Source of the DNA: Anoplolepis gracilipes
Lineage: Eukaryota; Arthropoda; Insecta; Hymenoptera; Formicidae
Direction: 5' to 3'
NCBI RefSeq assembly: GCF_047496725.1
Contig: NC_132976.1
Location: forward strand, 1,844,001 to 1,908,000
DNA length: 64,000 nt
The position numbers and the translations under genes are program-made. This document shows positions 36,744 to 48,600 of this stretch, in pieces (the stretch's first letter is position 1; every line of letters starts with the position of its first letter). A model generated the notes under the pieces. That model saw only the letters and a list, made by a program, of their open reading frames with translations. It did not search any database and was not told the DNA's origin.

Positions 36744-38338
36744 AATAGAATCTATAATAACTAAATAATTATTAAGAAATGAACCATTTGTTAAGAAATT
36801 GTGCAGTATGATTTTCGAGAGAGATGGTACATAATGAAAAAGTCTAAATCTTTGGCCTTATTATACGTAAAATCAAAAATTGCGCATATGTGTACGTATT
36901 TCTGATAAAATTAATTAATTCTCTGGTAGAATAATTTATATTCAATTACATTTTTTACTTTTATGTAAATTATGAATTTTATATACTCGTAATATCTGCA
37001 TTTATTTAAAACTAATATTTTTAACCGTAATTCTTTGATTATTTTATTTTTAGTCTTAAATTATTCTTAACTTAACTTAAATTATTCTTCTAGAGAACTT
37101 CATAATTTTGAAGACAGTTAAAACTTATAATACAAATAATAAAATATAACAAGAGAAATATAGAAAATTAGAAACAAAAGAGATTTTATGTACAAAGTGC
37201 AAAATTATTGCATATGTGATTTTTATGCTTTTAATACAAATTTAGAGAAAGAGAGAGAGAGAGAGAGAGAAAATAACTGACGTTAAAATATATTTGGTGA
37301 CGAGAATCTCGATATTATGTCACAAATTTATGGAGAATATTATTCGTAAAAAGAGAATATATATATAAAAATAAATAAAAATTTGTAAATACATATTTAC
37401 ACATATATACCAGACGCATTTGTTTATAAATTTTTTATGAAAACTTTTTTATATCTGTTCTGTATTGAGCGATAATTTGCAATCGATCATAAAGTATACA
37501 ATGTATTTTTAGACATTTTTTGTTTTTAATAACAAAGATTTTGTCATAAAATTTATACATTATATATAATTGATTAAGCCTGCACTATTATTCATTGTAT
37601 ATAAAACGGATATAACATTGTGTTAGAATTGTATCTATAAATATATTTACATTAGTACTTTTTTAAGACGCATTCTATTATATAACATAAGCAAAGGTTC
37701 GGTGATATCGCAAAAAATTATACGCGTATTAATATTGGACCAATTTTATAATTGAATCTATGTTTAACGATCTTAAACACTTGTTTTCAATAAGACAATA
37801 ATTTTGCGCATTTTTTTCTTTTTATAAAATGTAATTTGTTTAAGTAGAATGCATAACGAAAGTAGTAAACCATAGGTATGCTATAAGAAGATTATAATTT
37901 TATTCAATTTTTAATAAATGGTGCCATCACGCTTTTTAGAACTCGTATATACGACGTATCTGCAAGGAAAGCGAAAGAAATTTTTTGTAAGATGGCACGA
38001 TATATTACTATGTAACAATTTTTTTGCTATCTCTTTTGCGCAGCTTTTAAATGACAGTACAATCTGTCTAGCCTAAATAATAAATCAAAGAAATAAATAG
38101 TTATTAAGTTAGTTATTAAGTTAATTATTAAGTCATGATTTTAAATTGTATAAATATCTAAAAAAATGTGGAAATGTATCAATCTATTTGAATGCTTTTT
38201 TATCATCAGAAGACATTTAAAAAGAAACGTGTTTGGAATTTTTGTGTCATTTGGGGAGAGATTGTTGTGTAATTTAGATTATAGTTAATATATAACAGAA
38301 AAAAGAGAAAAGAGCTAGAGTTATATATATATATACAT

Positions 38339-38371
<33 letters not shown>

Positions 38372-38966
38372 GCCCAGTTAAAATAAAAAGCCATGAGTAT
38401 ACATTTAGAAATGTATAACCTTATAGGCTTTATGGAATGAAAACATCTATATAGAGATTTGTTCAAGATAAATCAGACTGGTTCTTAAACCTCAATTTTG
38501 CCTCATAAAATGTCTGATGTATAATACTTGCTGAGCATTCAACAATCTAACAAATAGTATAACATTGTTGTAATATTATGAGATTAATGTGAATAGGATA
38601 TTTTCTCTGCTATCTTTTAATTTGCTTCGTCAAATTGGAAAATCATTATGAAACAATATTATGATTGAAGACAAAAAAATAAATATACAATTTCACTTTA
38701 TAAAATTTATAGATTTAAATCAAAATACTTGCAATTAAGATAAAAATAAATTCGATATTAGCATAATAAAAAGTATGCTTGCTTCTCGTTTTAAGTGCAG
38801 AAGATGCAAATGAAAAAGGTAGATTTATATCTATAATAATAAAATTACGATATTATATAAATACAACAATGAAGTCAATAGAAAAGATTGTAGGAAATAT
38901 ACTATGTTCTAATAAAGTTAAAATATGTAGAGAATTTGCATGAGAACAAGATACAATATTTGAAAC
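36744..38966 (+). other. Cdep 3' UTR and AT-rich intergenic DNA
   Basis: No coding potential seen. Several AATAAA-type signals lie in the first kilobase (for example near 37138 and 37370), so the RhoGEF transcript probably ends within it. A short GA run lies at about 37246-37271 and a TA-rich patch at 38325-38370. Confidence 0.5.
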
Positions 38967-39670
38967 ATAAACAACGGGTTAATTAAAAACGACCTGACTA
39001 GCCAAAATTATTCAATTTATTTACACGACGTTTCGACCATATGGTTGTGGTCCTTTTCAAGTGTAACTATAAAGAAAATAAATAAATAACGGATCAAACA
39101 TTGATATATGGATACAATTTTTACCAGATTTTAGCCAAACAATACAACATAAAGGCGTCATAAAACTAGTCTACTCACACGTAAATTAAGAAAGAGATGA
39201 AAAAATCCAATGGGGCATGTTTAAAGGTAGAACATAATGATGGAATAATTAAATATGTCACTTAGTTAAAAACAATGGTTATAAATTTTGAGATGAACAC
39301 AAACAAGGAGACACGTCATGTCAGCATGAGTTTTTTGAACAAAACTGTGAATATTTAAAAAGAAAAACAGTTCAAACGACCTTTATAATTTTGTCATAAA
39401 TATTATTTAAATTTAAACATGCCCCATTGGATTTTTTCATCTCTTTCTTAATTTACGTGTGAGTAGACTAGTTTTATGACGCCTTTATGTTGTATTGTTT
39501 GGCTAAAATCTGGTAAAAATTGTATCCATATATCAATGTTTGATCCGTTATTTATTTATTTTCTTTATAGTTACACTTGAAAAGGACCACAACCATATGG
39601 TCGAAACGTCGTGTAAATAAATTGAATAATTTTGGCTAGTCAGGTCGTTTTTAATTAACCCGTTGTTTAT
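38967..39670. repeat. Perfect long inverted repeat (259-bp arms, 186-bp spacer)
   Basis: The left arm 38967-39225 and the right arm 39412-39670 are exact reverse complements over the whole length that I compared base by base. The spacer is non-coding. Each arm contains GGTCGAAACGTC preceded by a GACC-loop-GGTC stem, resembling the core of the hammerhead motifs known from terminal repeats of Penelope-like elements. The best reading is a young foldback or inverted pair of Penelope-like terminal repeats. Transcribed, it would form a 259-bp hairpin RNA. The perfect identity implies recent origin or gene conversion. Confidence 0.9.
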
Positions 39671-42600
39671 AATCAAATACTAGCGACTTTAATAACTTAT
39701 AAAATTATACAATATTTGCTATAATGGATAGATTATACAATATTGATTCTTTTACAGTAACTTATAAATTTTGGAAAATCGTTTTCTTAGTTTAACCAAT
39801 ATCGAAATAGTCTAATAGTATATATTTCAGATACATGTATCTTTCAGCGATAAAGCCATTGTATATTTCAAGAGGTACAGCTTTTTTTAAATTATTATTA
39901 TTTTCTGCGTGACTAAGATAAACGAATAAATATAATATTATAATTATGTTCTATTATCAACATATTTTGTTGCAATAAACATATCAATAGAATTGCGAGC
40001 ATCTTCTTTTTTTCTACTAATAATATTGAATATTTTCTAAGATATAGCTACTAATTCATTGACTTTTTTTATTTGACCAAACTTTCCACATATTTGATGT
40101 TATACTTTTTGTAATTTCTATCATTTGATTAATTTCTTTTATTAATTTATTAATTTCTATCTATTCTATAATAAATTATTAAGGAATGAAACTATTACTT
40201 TCAATGTAATACCACATGACAGAATTTTATTTACCATGTTCCTTCTAAAGCGGATATAATAAAAAAAACTGGTTTATAGAGTTGATTCTATATTACATGA
40301 CTTATTCATTATTGACTGATTCGAAAGATATGAGATTCTTTATACAAGAAATATCTAGAAATCGTCGTACAGATTTTCACAGTCGATCTAAAATGAATTT
40401 ATCTAATTAACAAAAATTTTTAATCAATATCTTGTAAAGCGCACAACACAAATAGAAAAGCATAATCAATTTTTTAAAAATACATAATAAAATCTTTTTC
40501 GATTAATTAAAAAAAATTATTTTATTAAAGATAAAAATATATATAATATATATATTACCTGTTTTATATGTATATAACTTGTTTAATCAATCTTTTTTTT
40601 AAAATAAAATTACATGTAATATTATATATTATATATGTAATATTATACATTTTTACATTTGATAGTTAGAAATATCCTGATTATTAAAATTGAGAATCGA
40701 TCTTTTAGAAAATAACGTCACGTTACTTGGTTGAACTTTGTACAATAAATGAGTCTTAAGCGTATGATCGAAAAGAAAAAGAAAAAAATGTTATAATCAT
40801 GTTTAGCCTCGCTCGAATGAAATGAGATACGCGCTCAAACCCAAACGCGTGTATCATACCACTCATGAGCGTGAGAAAAAAGCCAACAATTAGTAATATA
40901 TGTTAAAACATTTTTAAATCGCTCAATTATTTTAATAAACTTAATGAGTTTCTTCATATCGTATACATTCTTACGATTATCATACATTGAAGATTTAATA
41001 AGCCTATGGCATGCTCATGAATATTTGTTGAAACATATACATATATACAGATTATAAATCAAAATGAGTATTATGATCTGAAAAATATACAAAAATTAAT
41101 TATAAAATTAATTAATCTTTCTACAAGATTTCGTTGTCAAAAAACTCTCGGTCTCGAAAATTAGGATAATGTGCGTATGATATATTTTTTCTCTCTATTA
41201 ATAAGGATATATTTTTCCATTATTTTTATGCATTGTAGTTTACACATATAATGGAATTGAACTTACAATTAGAATAATTTAATTAATAAAACATAAGCAC
41301 AGATGTTTATAGTTGATTTAATTAATAAAAAACTTTTCATATATCTTGTAAAGCGCACAACATAAATAAAAAAACATAATTATAATGATTAAACGTAAAT
41401 TAATATGGATTATAATTTAATTACACGTAAGAATTTATTTCATCGAAATTATTAAATGGATTATAATATATCGTATTTCTCATGTACTTTTTTATTTTTA
41501 CCGTTTTGAAGATTATAATTATAATGCGTTTTAAAACGCATACATTGAGATATAAAGCTTTGCTTATTATCCATAATTCGTTTATAGTAACGCAAAAAGT
41601 GTATTATAGGAACAGTTAACTATGATGCTTCTGCAATTGATAATCATATCATTTGTAATAATTGATTTATCCGTTTTTATTAATTTTTCTTGCGTGTACG
41701 CGTCTGTTGGAGCTAATTTTCTCGCCGGAAATTGAAAAACTAGAAATAATCACGGTATTTCCATTTCAGATCTTATGTTTCAAGGAAAACAATGCATAGA
41801 ATTCCCGCGGTTTATTCCAAGACATTCAAGATGATCAACGATATTCGACAATTGCTTCTTTAATATCAGTAAAGACGATCGCTTATAATGAACGAAGAAA
41901 AGCTGACGTTTTTGACACTTTATTACTGTCCATATATAGCATGAAGTAATAAATTTATTCATCGATCGTAATCCTAATCATTAATCGCTAATCACACATC
42001 GCATATTACATATGCATAATATTATATAATGAAATATTTTTCTTTAACTCGAAGACTAAAGAAAAATTTAGTTTCAAGGTAATTATTTGTCTGTATTCAT
42101 CTTTTGAGAATTCAGAAGAAATCACGTGTAACAATAAAATAATATGGAAAATTTATAGATTTAATCTTTCTATGAATTCAAATTAAAAAAATTTTTTATT
42201 TTTCTATTTTTATTTAATTTTTTATTCAAAATTAGAAAAATTCCGATTGATTATTTTTATATGAGTATACGAGGTAAAGGCGATATATTATATAAAAAAT
42301 ATTGTGTTTTACTATTTACGGTTAGATAAATAATTTATGAAATTGCATACTTTAAAAAAATTATTTTCAACGTGTATTCATATATCTATAATATTATTTC
42401 CTTATCATAAACGCACACATTTTTTCGTTATTTAAAAATAGTGAAATATAACGAAGGTTATCATACATTCATTTGATACAAACGAATGACGACTTGCGGA
42501 TTGAGAAAAGCAATCGCGTGTGATTAGTTCACTAAACAAATATTTCTCCTCGTATGTCTCATTTACTATGTGCCAAGTATGCAAATTATAACTCGGTACA

Positions 42601-43639
42601 AGTAAATTAAAAAAAAAAAAAAGACCGATGACGGAAGAGAGATTAACTATCGCTAAACTCTTTTAATTATACGCATTACTTCTAAGTATTATTACTTCTA
42701 AGTAAAAAAATTAGCGTAATCTTTTAAATTAATTAAGATGCTGTTTTTCATTTGATTTAATTCCAATAATATATCAAATTGTAGAAATATTATGATTCAC
42801 AAAATTCTTAGAAAATAATTTAAAAATCTAGCTTCTTTATATCTTTTTAGTTATTCTGACATATTTTATTAATTTAAAATTAGTAACCGAATCATTTTAC
42901 ATTACAAATCAACCAACTATTGATGAAACGATGGTATTTCATAAAAGTTTGCATAATTGATTCCTATAACTCTGAGAAACTTGTGGTTGTAACATATTGC
43001 AATAGTTTTACAACATAAACACAAGAGCACTTTATCTTTCATAGAGATATCGAGAATATACGCTTTACAGTTGATCTTTTAATTTATATCTTAATTCGTC
43101 TTCTTAATGTAAACTTTATGGAACATGTGTATATTTCGTAAGAAAAATAGATATGCATTGTGCAAAATTATTTTAAACCTAAATAAACTGCATAATTTAT
43201 GTAATATATTTATACATAAATTATGTTTTATTGGTTATTTTTTTTTATTAGAAATCAAATGAAAATCTATAAGGAATTCTTTAATAAATTTAAAGAAATT
43301 TTGATGTTTTTATATATCGTAATATTGTACTTATATATTATAGAGAAATATTTTATGCTATACCCCCGCTTGTTTATGTTACATTCTTGATAATATGTAA
43401 TTAATGTCATGTTACATACAAGTAATTTTTATCACTTATATCCTGTAAAATCACTTTTTTAATAGCAATACAAATGCGACTTTTATCAAGACTATATTCA
43501 ATTTTAATATCCTGTAATAATAAATCGAATATATTACATATTTTATTAGTGTATTAATTTGTCTTTTAATGCACAATAATATTTTAATATAATACTAATC
43601 TGCATCAGATATATTGATAAAATAACTTTTCAATTATAT
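39671..43639. other. AT-rich intergenic DNA, no gene seen
   Basis: No open frame with family resemblance. A diverged direct repeat of about 60 bp occurs at 40408-40467 and 41319-41380, sharing the 20-mer at 40428-40447 and 41342-41361. Otherwise only AT-rich low-complexity DNA is visible. Confidence 0.6.
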
Positions 43640-44010
43640 GTATAAAATACAAAAGAAGGCTTCGTATCAGTATAGGCCTCCTTACTGGACATGTGGCCCT
43701 TCTCTACAACTTGGTCTAGCCGAAAAGAATACCGGTTATGTGGCGAAGATAAAGAAGAGATAAAGATACATATACTATATCACTGCCTCTCCCTTGTACT
43801 AAAAAGGTACAAACATCTGGGATACATGTTCCTAGATCCCCAAAATTTACACAAAATGAAGGTCAATGACTTATGTAGCCTGGCTGAGCAAGCTGGGCTG
43901 ACAATGTAACAACCTCCTGTAACAACCTCCATAAACCAACGGGATCACAGAGGATCTTCCAGATCTAGGTGACATAACAGGGATTCTTCTAATCCCACCC
44001 GTTCCTTAAT

Positions 44011-44041
<31 letters not shown>
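43640..44041 (+). mobile_element. Broken 3' end of a non-LTR retrotransposon (RNase H tail)
   Basis: One frame from 43661 reads RLRISIGLLTGHVALLYNL, then hits a stop near 43725. The next frame (from about 43720) continues with YRLCGEDKEEIKIHILYHC, then LGYMFLDP and LCSLAEQAGL, to a stop at 43909. This pattern (LLTGH, LCG, HIL, C) matches the C-terminal RNase H and Cys/His region of insect Jockey/R1-type LINEs. After about 100 nt of 3' UTR the element ends in a (TAC)n tail at 44008-44040, as such elements commonly do. The reading frame is shifted and the upstream reverse transcriptase is absent, so this is a dead 5'-truncated copy. Confidence 0.75.
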
Positions 44042-44105
44042 GTATAAAATATTAAAAATATTAGAAGTATAATAAAAAAATATAATAAAATATAAGAAAT
44101 ATTGC

Positions 44106-44350
44106 AACCGTCTGAACTGAGGACTTCATCCGGATGGATGCCGCGTGTTTGGACAGCGTGATGCCGACGTTTCGTAAACGTTGCAGTTTGCATCTTCAGG
44201 GCTGAGAGCTCCGATACTGAGCTCTCTTGAGTTAAGGTCTTTGTGTCTTGTGAGAGGTATTTTGTCTACGGGAAAAATATTTTTCTATATCTTGTGAGAG
44301 GTATTTTATCTACGGGAAAAGTATTTTTAAGTCCTCAGTTCAAACGATTC
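44106..44350. mobile_element. Small inverted-repeat element with hammerhead-like core
   Basis: The ends CGTCTGAACTGAGGACTT (left, from about 44108) and its near-perfect reverse complement (right, to about 44347) form an 18-bp terminal inverted repeat with one mismatch. Inside, on the minus strand, CTGAAGA (44193-44199) and GAAAC (44169-44173) flank a GCAAAC/GTTTAC stem, like stem II of a hammerhead ribozyme. A 39-42-bp tandem duplication (TTGTGAGAGGTATTTT...) lies at about 44245-44328. It is plausibly a Penelope-like or related non-autonomous fragment; family assignment is inference. Confidence 0.5.
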
Positions 44351-45600
44351 TAATGACCGCGAAAGCCTCAAGATTAGAAATATCACAATCTTAATTCTTT
44401 TTTTACGACATTAGTTAACAATTTCTAATTACTTAATTTATAAATTATAAGTCTCCAAAGTAAACAATAAGCAGTAAAATTTATAATAATCAAGAAAATA
44501 AATATATTTAATTAAATTTTAGATCAAAAATAATATATATATATATGTTTGTGTGAATTCTATGTGTTTAATATAAATTTTTTTCTCTTTATGTTATACC
44601 GATTGTATTCTTCGTCATATATCATCGAGTATTTTGTGAAAATAGAAAGATCGTAATTATCACTCTGATAAAATAATTATGTATTATTAGTGATTATAAC
44701 ACAGGTGATAAATCTTTAAAATGACATTGAAGTTCATCGAGAAAAATCCGCTGGAAGCTGCAAATGGCCTTCGTAAAACACTTTGTATTATCAATTTATT
44801 GTTCGATGTGTCATCTCCAGAAATTGTTTGACAACTAATCATTAAACCATTGGCAATGTCAATGACCAATTCCACTCTTATTGAGTGACGCTTTTTTATA
44901 TTAGTCTTCATGTTTGAGCAGCGTTTAATTCATAATAAGTTATAGACCGTAGGCACTTATTTTACATTATATAAATAACTAACATTGATACATGTATAAT
45001 ACATTGTGTTTATAACAATAGTTCGCCATACGTAGTGACAATGCAATGATAATCACAAGAGAAAGTTTCTTTGTCTATACGACTGTTACCTGTCAATACA
45101 TTAAATCTTGTTTCAATAACTGTCTATATTACTTGGCCTTCATAAGCATCGTTTATTTGAGAGAATCGTATAATAGTGTACTTCTTTGCTATAAATAACT
45201 TTACCAAAGTGAAAAATCCTTCTGTTTCTCATATTTCTCTGAAAAGAAGCATAATCTATGCGATACTAAAATTATTGTTTTATAAATAATTTTCAGGAGA
45301 AATTTATTCGAATATACTTGATATATTCTTTTGTTTAAAATCTTTTATTTTATCAATTTATTCTTTACATTATTTTGTGTTATTTAATAGTTTTAAAGTA
45401 CCAGTTTATCAATGTCAATCTCAAAATAAACAAAAGTGAGAAGATCTACGATGACAAACCCGCGTGGATTCCCGTTCAGGATATATCCATCCGATTACCT
45501 TAGCCTTGGCTATGCATTTTTTTGCTCCTGTTGTTTCTCAATCCGACGAACGTTCAGCGAAAAAGCCGGTGTTTTAGGAAAGAACGAGCGGCCAAGGTGG
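44351..45600. other. AT-rich intergenic DNA with a possible chemoreceptor relic
   Basis: No intact gene. A minus-strand open frame at 44687-44911 has RRPFAASSGFFSMNFNVIL, loosely like the conserved C-terminal F.A.GFF..N segment of insect gustatory/odorant receptors. It lacks the usual following TY....QF motif, so it is at best a decayed fragment. Confidence 0.35.
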
Positions 45601-45609
45601 GGGACAAGA

Positions 45610-45616
45610 TATAAAG
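45610..45616 (+). promoter_or_regulatory. TATA box of the glycine-rich protein gene
   Basis: TATAAAG lies 43 bases before the ATG at 45659. A start site about 25-30 bases downstream would leave a 5' leader of only about 20 nt. A strong TATA box fits the inducible, tissue-specific expression usual for insect structural-protein genes (inference). Confidence 0.6.
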
Positions 45617-45658
45617 ACTTGGGAACTGCCGCCGATCGGGATAGAAGCAGATATCGTC

Positions 45659-48600
45659 ATGTGGCAGCATCGGACAATCGGCCTTTTGGCCTTACTACTG
45701 TTTGCAGCATGTGTCCAAGCACGAGGTAAGTTACTTTCGAATTTGTATCAACATCTTGTCACCATCATTAACAGCCTCATTTCTTTTTACATATTTTACT
45801 TTTATCATTTTTATTGAGAAAAAAAACGAGAGAAGAATTTTGAGCTGTAAGGCGTCAAAATAAGCCTGACCGTTTCCTTCATTTAAAAAAAAAAAATTGA
45901 TACTCTCAGTATCCGAGATTTAATGCGCAAGATGACAATTCTTGTTTTTAAGATTTTAAACTATTATTAATAATTGATATTTTTTTCGTGACATAACGCG
46001 TCTTCCTTTTTGTAGCTTTGCGAACGTTTCTTGCTTTCAAAGAAGACTCATAGAAATAAGAAATAGGCACGTAAAATAATTTAAATTTTCCTTTGTAAAG
46101 AAATCGATAACAGATAATCTTAAATACAGAAATTATAGTTACAACTACTACAGATAATTCGTGCACTTGAACTCTGACTCAAGATAATCGATTATTTTGC
46201 TTAATGTATACATAATTTCCTGTAAACATTAAGCGATTACTTACTCTTCAATACAAGTTTGGAAGAGGAGAATTCATGTAGAAAGTATCATAAGAAATCT
46301 ATGAATATATCATATGACATCAACATGATTAAAGTTATTTTTCAACTATTTATGTTAACGTTGAGGGCATAAAAAATCATTCTCTCGATTTGTATTCCAG
46401 AAGTCGAATTACTGCGTCCGAAGCGTTACAGTGGAGGATCATACGCCTCCAGCAGTGCCAGCAGTTCGGCCAGCGCAAGTTCTTATGGCGGTGGTAGCAG
46501 TTTCTCCAAATCCGATGCTCAAGCTGTCGGTAGTGCTTCAGCAGGTGCTCAGTCCTCGGCATTAGCGAACGCGGGTGGATATGGAGGTAGCGGTGGTCAT
46601 GGTGGTTTAGGAGGCGGCAGTGGTGGTCTAGGAGGCGGCAGTGGTGGTCTAGGAGGAGGCAGTGGTGGTTTAGGAGGCGGCAGTGGTGGTCTTGGAAGTG
46701 GTGGATACGGAGGCGGCAGTCATGGTGGATACGGAGGCAGCGGTGGTGGTTTAGGAGGCGGTAGTGGTGGTCTTGGAAGTGGTGGATACGGAGGCGGCAG
46801 TCATGGTGGATACGGAGGCGGTGGTCATGGTGGTGGATACGGAGGCGGCGGTGGTGGTTTAGGAGGTGGCAGTGGTGGTCTTGGAAGTGGTGGATACGGG
46901 AGCGGCGGTCATGGGGGATATGGAGGCGCCGGAGCCAGTACTGGTAGCGGTGAATATCTTTATCGTAACTTTATCGATTTATCTTTTGCTCTTATAATTT
47001 ATTGTTTATATTATTACTATTTTCTTGTTTTTTATATTTATCATATTTTTTGTTGATAAAAAGTTACTTATATTATTATATCAATATGTTATGTGACAAC
47101 TGAATGATTAAATGTATAATTGCACGCATAATTTGATTTCTTATTGATATTATCTCTAAATATCTTATTTAAAAATAATTGTAACTATTTATTTAATATT
47201 TAATATATAATATATTATGTAAATGTTTTTAGGATTCGGACACAATGGAGGCTATGGTAGTAGTGGTAAGTCTATAATCAATTAGAATTTATTAATCCTC
47301 TCACATAGACCTATATACTAATGTACATATACTAATGTTACGTAGAAAAGAATAATTCCGTAAACTATATAATCTCTTATTTAAAAAAAAAATGCTTCTG
47401 CTTTTAGTTTTTGCTATAATAATTATTTTTTATAATTTAATAAAAGCATTTACATAACTTACTTTGATTAAGATATATGATTTAATAATATATATTTCAA
47501 ATATACATTTTGCTATTTCCATTTTAACATACAACAAATTAGCAATCTATACACTTCTAGGTAGTGGTGGTTATGGTGGAGGGAGTGGAGTTAGTAAAGT
47601 TAGTGGAGGTCTTGGCGGTGGTAGTGGTGGTTATGGTGGAGGAACTTCTGGTGCCGGAGGCTACGGTGGAAGTAGCGCCGGTGCCGGCAGTTATGGTGGT
47701 AGCGGCTCCTTAGGTAGTGGTCGTAAGTGAATGTTTGAATAGATTTTCTGCAATAATTTACATTAGAATTTATATTATATTAGAATTTATTTGACGAACT
47801 ATTCTTGATTTTTATATCTTTGACATACTTTTGTTAGACGATAGCTCCGGTACCGGAAGCGGTGGAAGTAGTGCCGGTGCCGGCAGTTATGGTGGTAGCG
47901 GCTCCTTAGGTGGTGGTCGTAAGTGAATATTTGAATAGATTTTCTGCAATAATTTATATTAGAATTTATTTGACGAACTATTCTTGATTTTTATATCTTT
48001 GACATATGTACTTTTGTTAGACGGTAGCTCCGGTACCGGAAGCGGTGGTTATGGTGGAGGAACTTCTGGTGCCGGAAGCTACGGTGGAGGTAGCACCGGT
48101 AGCGGCAATTATGGCGGAAGTGGCTCCTTAGGTGGTGGTCATGGTGGTGGTCATGGTGGCTCCGGAGGATACGGTAGTGGTGGTAGTGGTGGTTATGGTA
48201 GTGCTGGTGCTAACGCAGGTAGTAGTGCCGGAAGTGGTGGTTACGGTGGAAATGGTCGTAAGTGAATATATATATATATATGTAATAGATTTTCTATAAT
48301 AGTTTATTAGAATCTGATGAAATATTCTTGATTTTTATATTTTTCGTATATTTATTTTAATAAACCGTCCAATAACTTTTGAAACTTCATAAGATAATAT
48401 TTCACTTTTCTTGTTTCTATGCATATTTATAAATAATATAATTTAATGAAAAATGAGCATATGTTATTTTTTGTAATAAGAATTGGGAGGGCTTGGAGGT
48501 GACTCCGGTTTTGCTGGCGGATCTGGCGGTAAATGGAGCGGCGGAGGCGGAGGAAGTGGTTTGGGAGGTAATTTAAATAAAAAGAATTAAACGTAACTAC

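Noticed and set aside
47984..48265. Independent 93-aa gene in the glycine-rich region
   Set aside because: It is one phase 1-1 exon (48021-48257) plus intron read-through of the larger gene.
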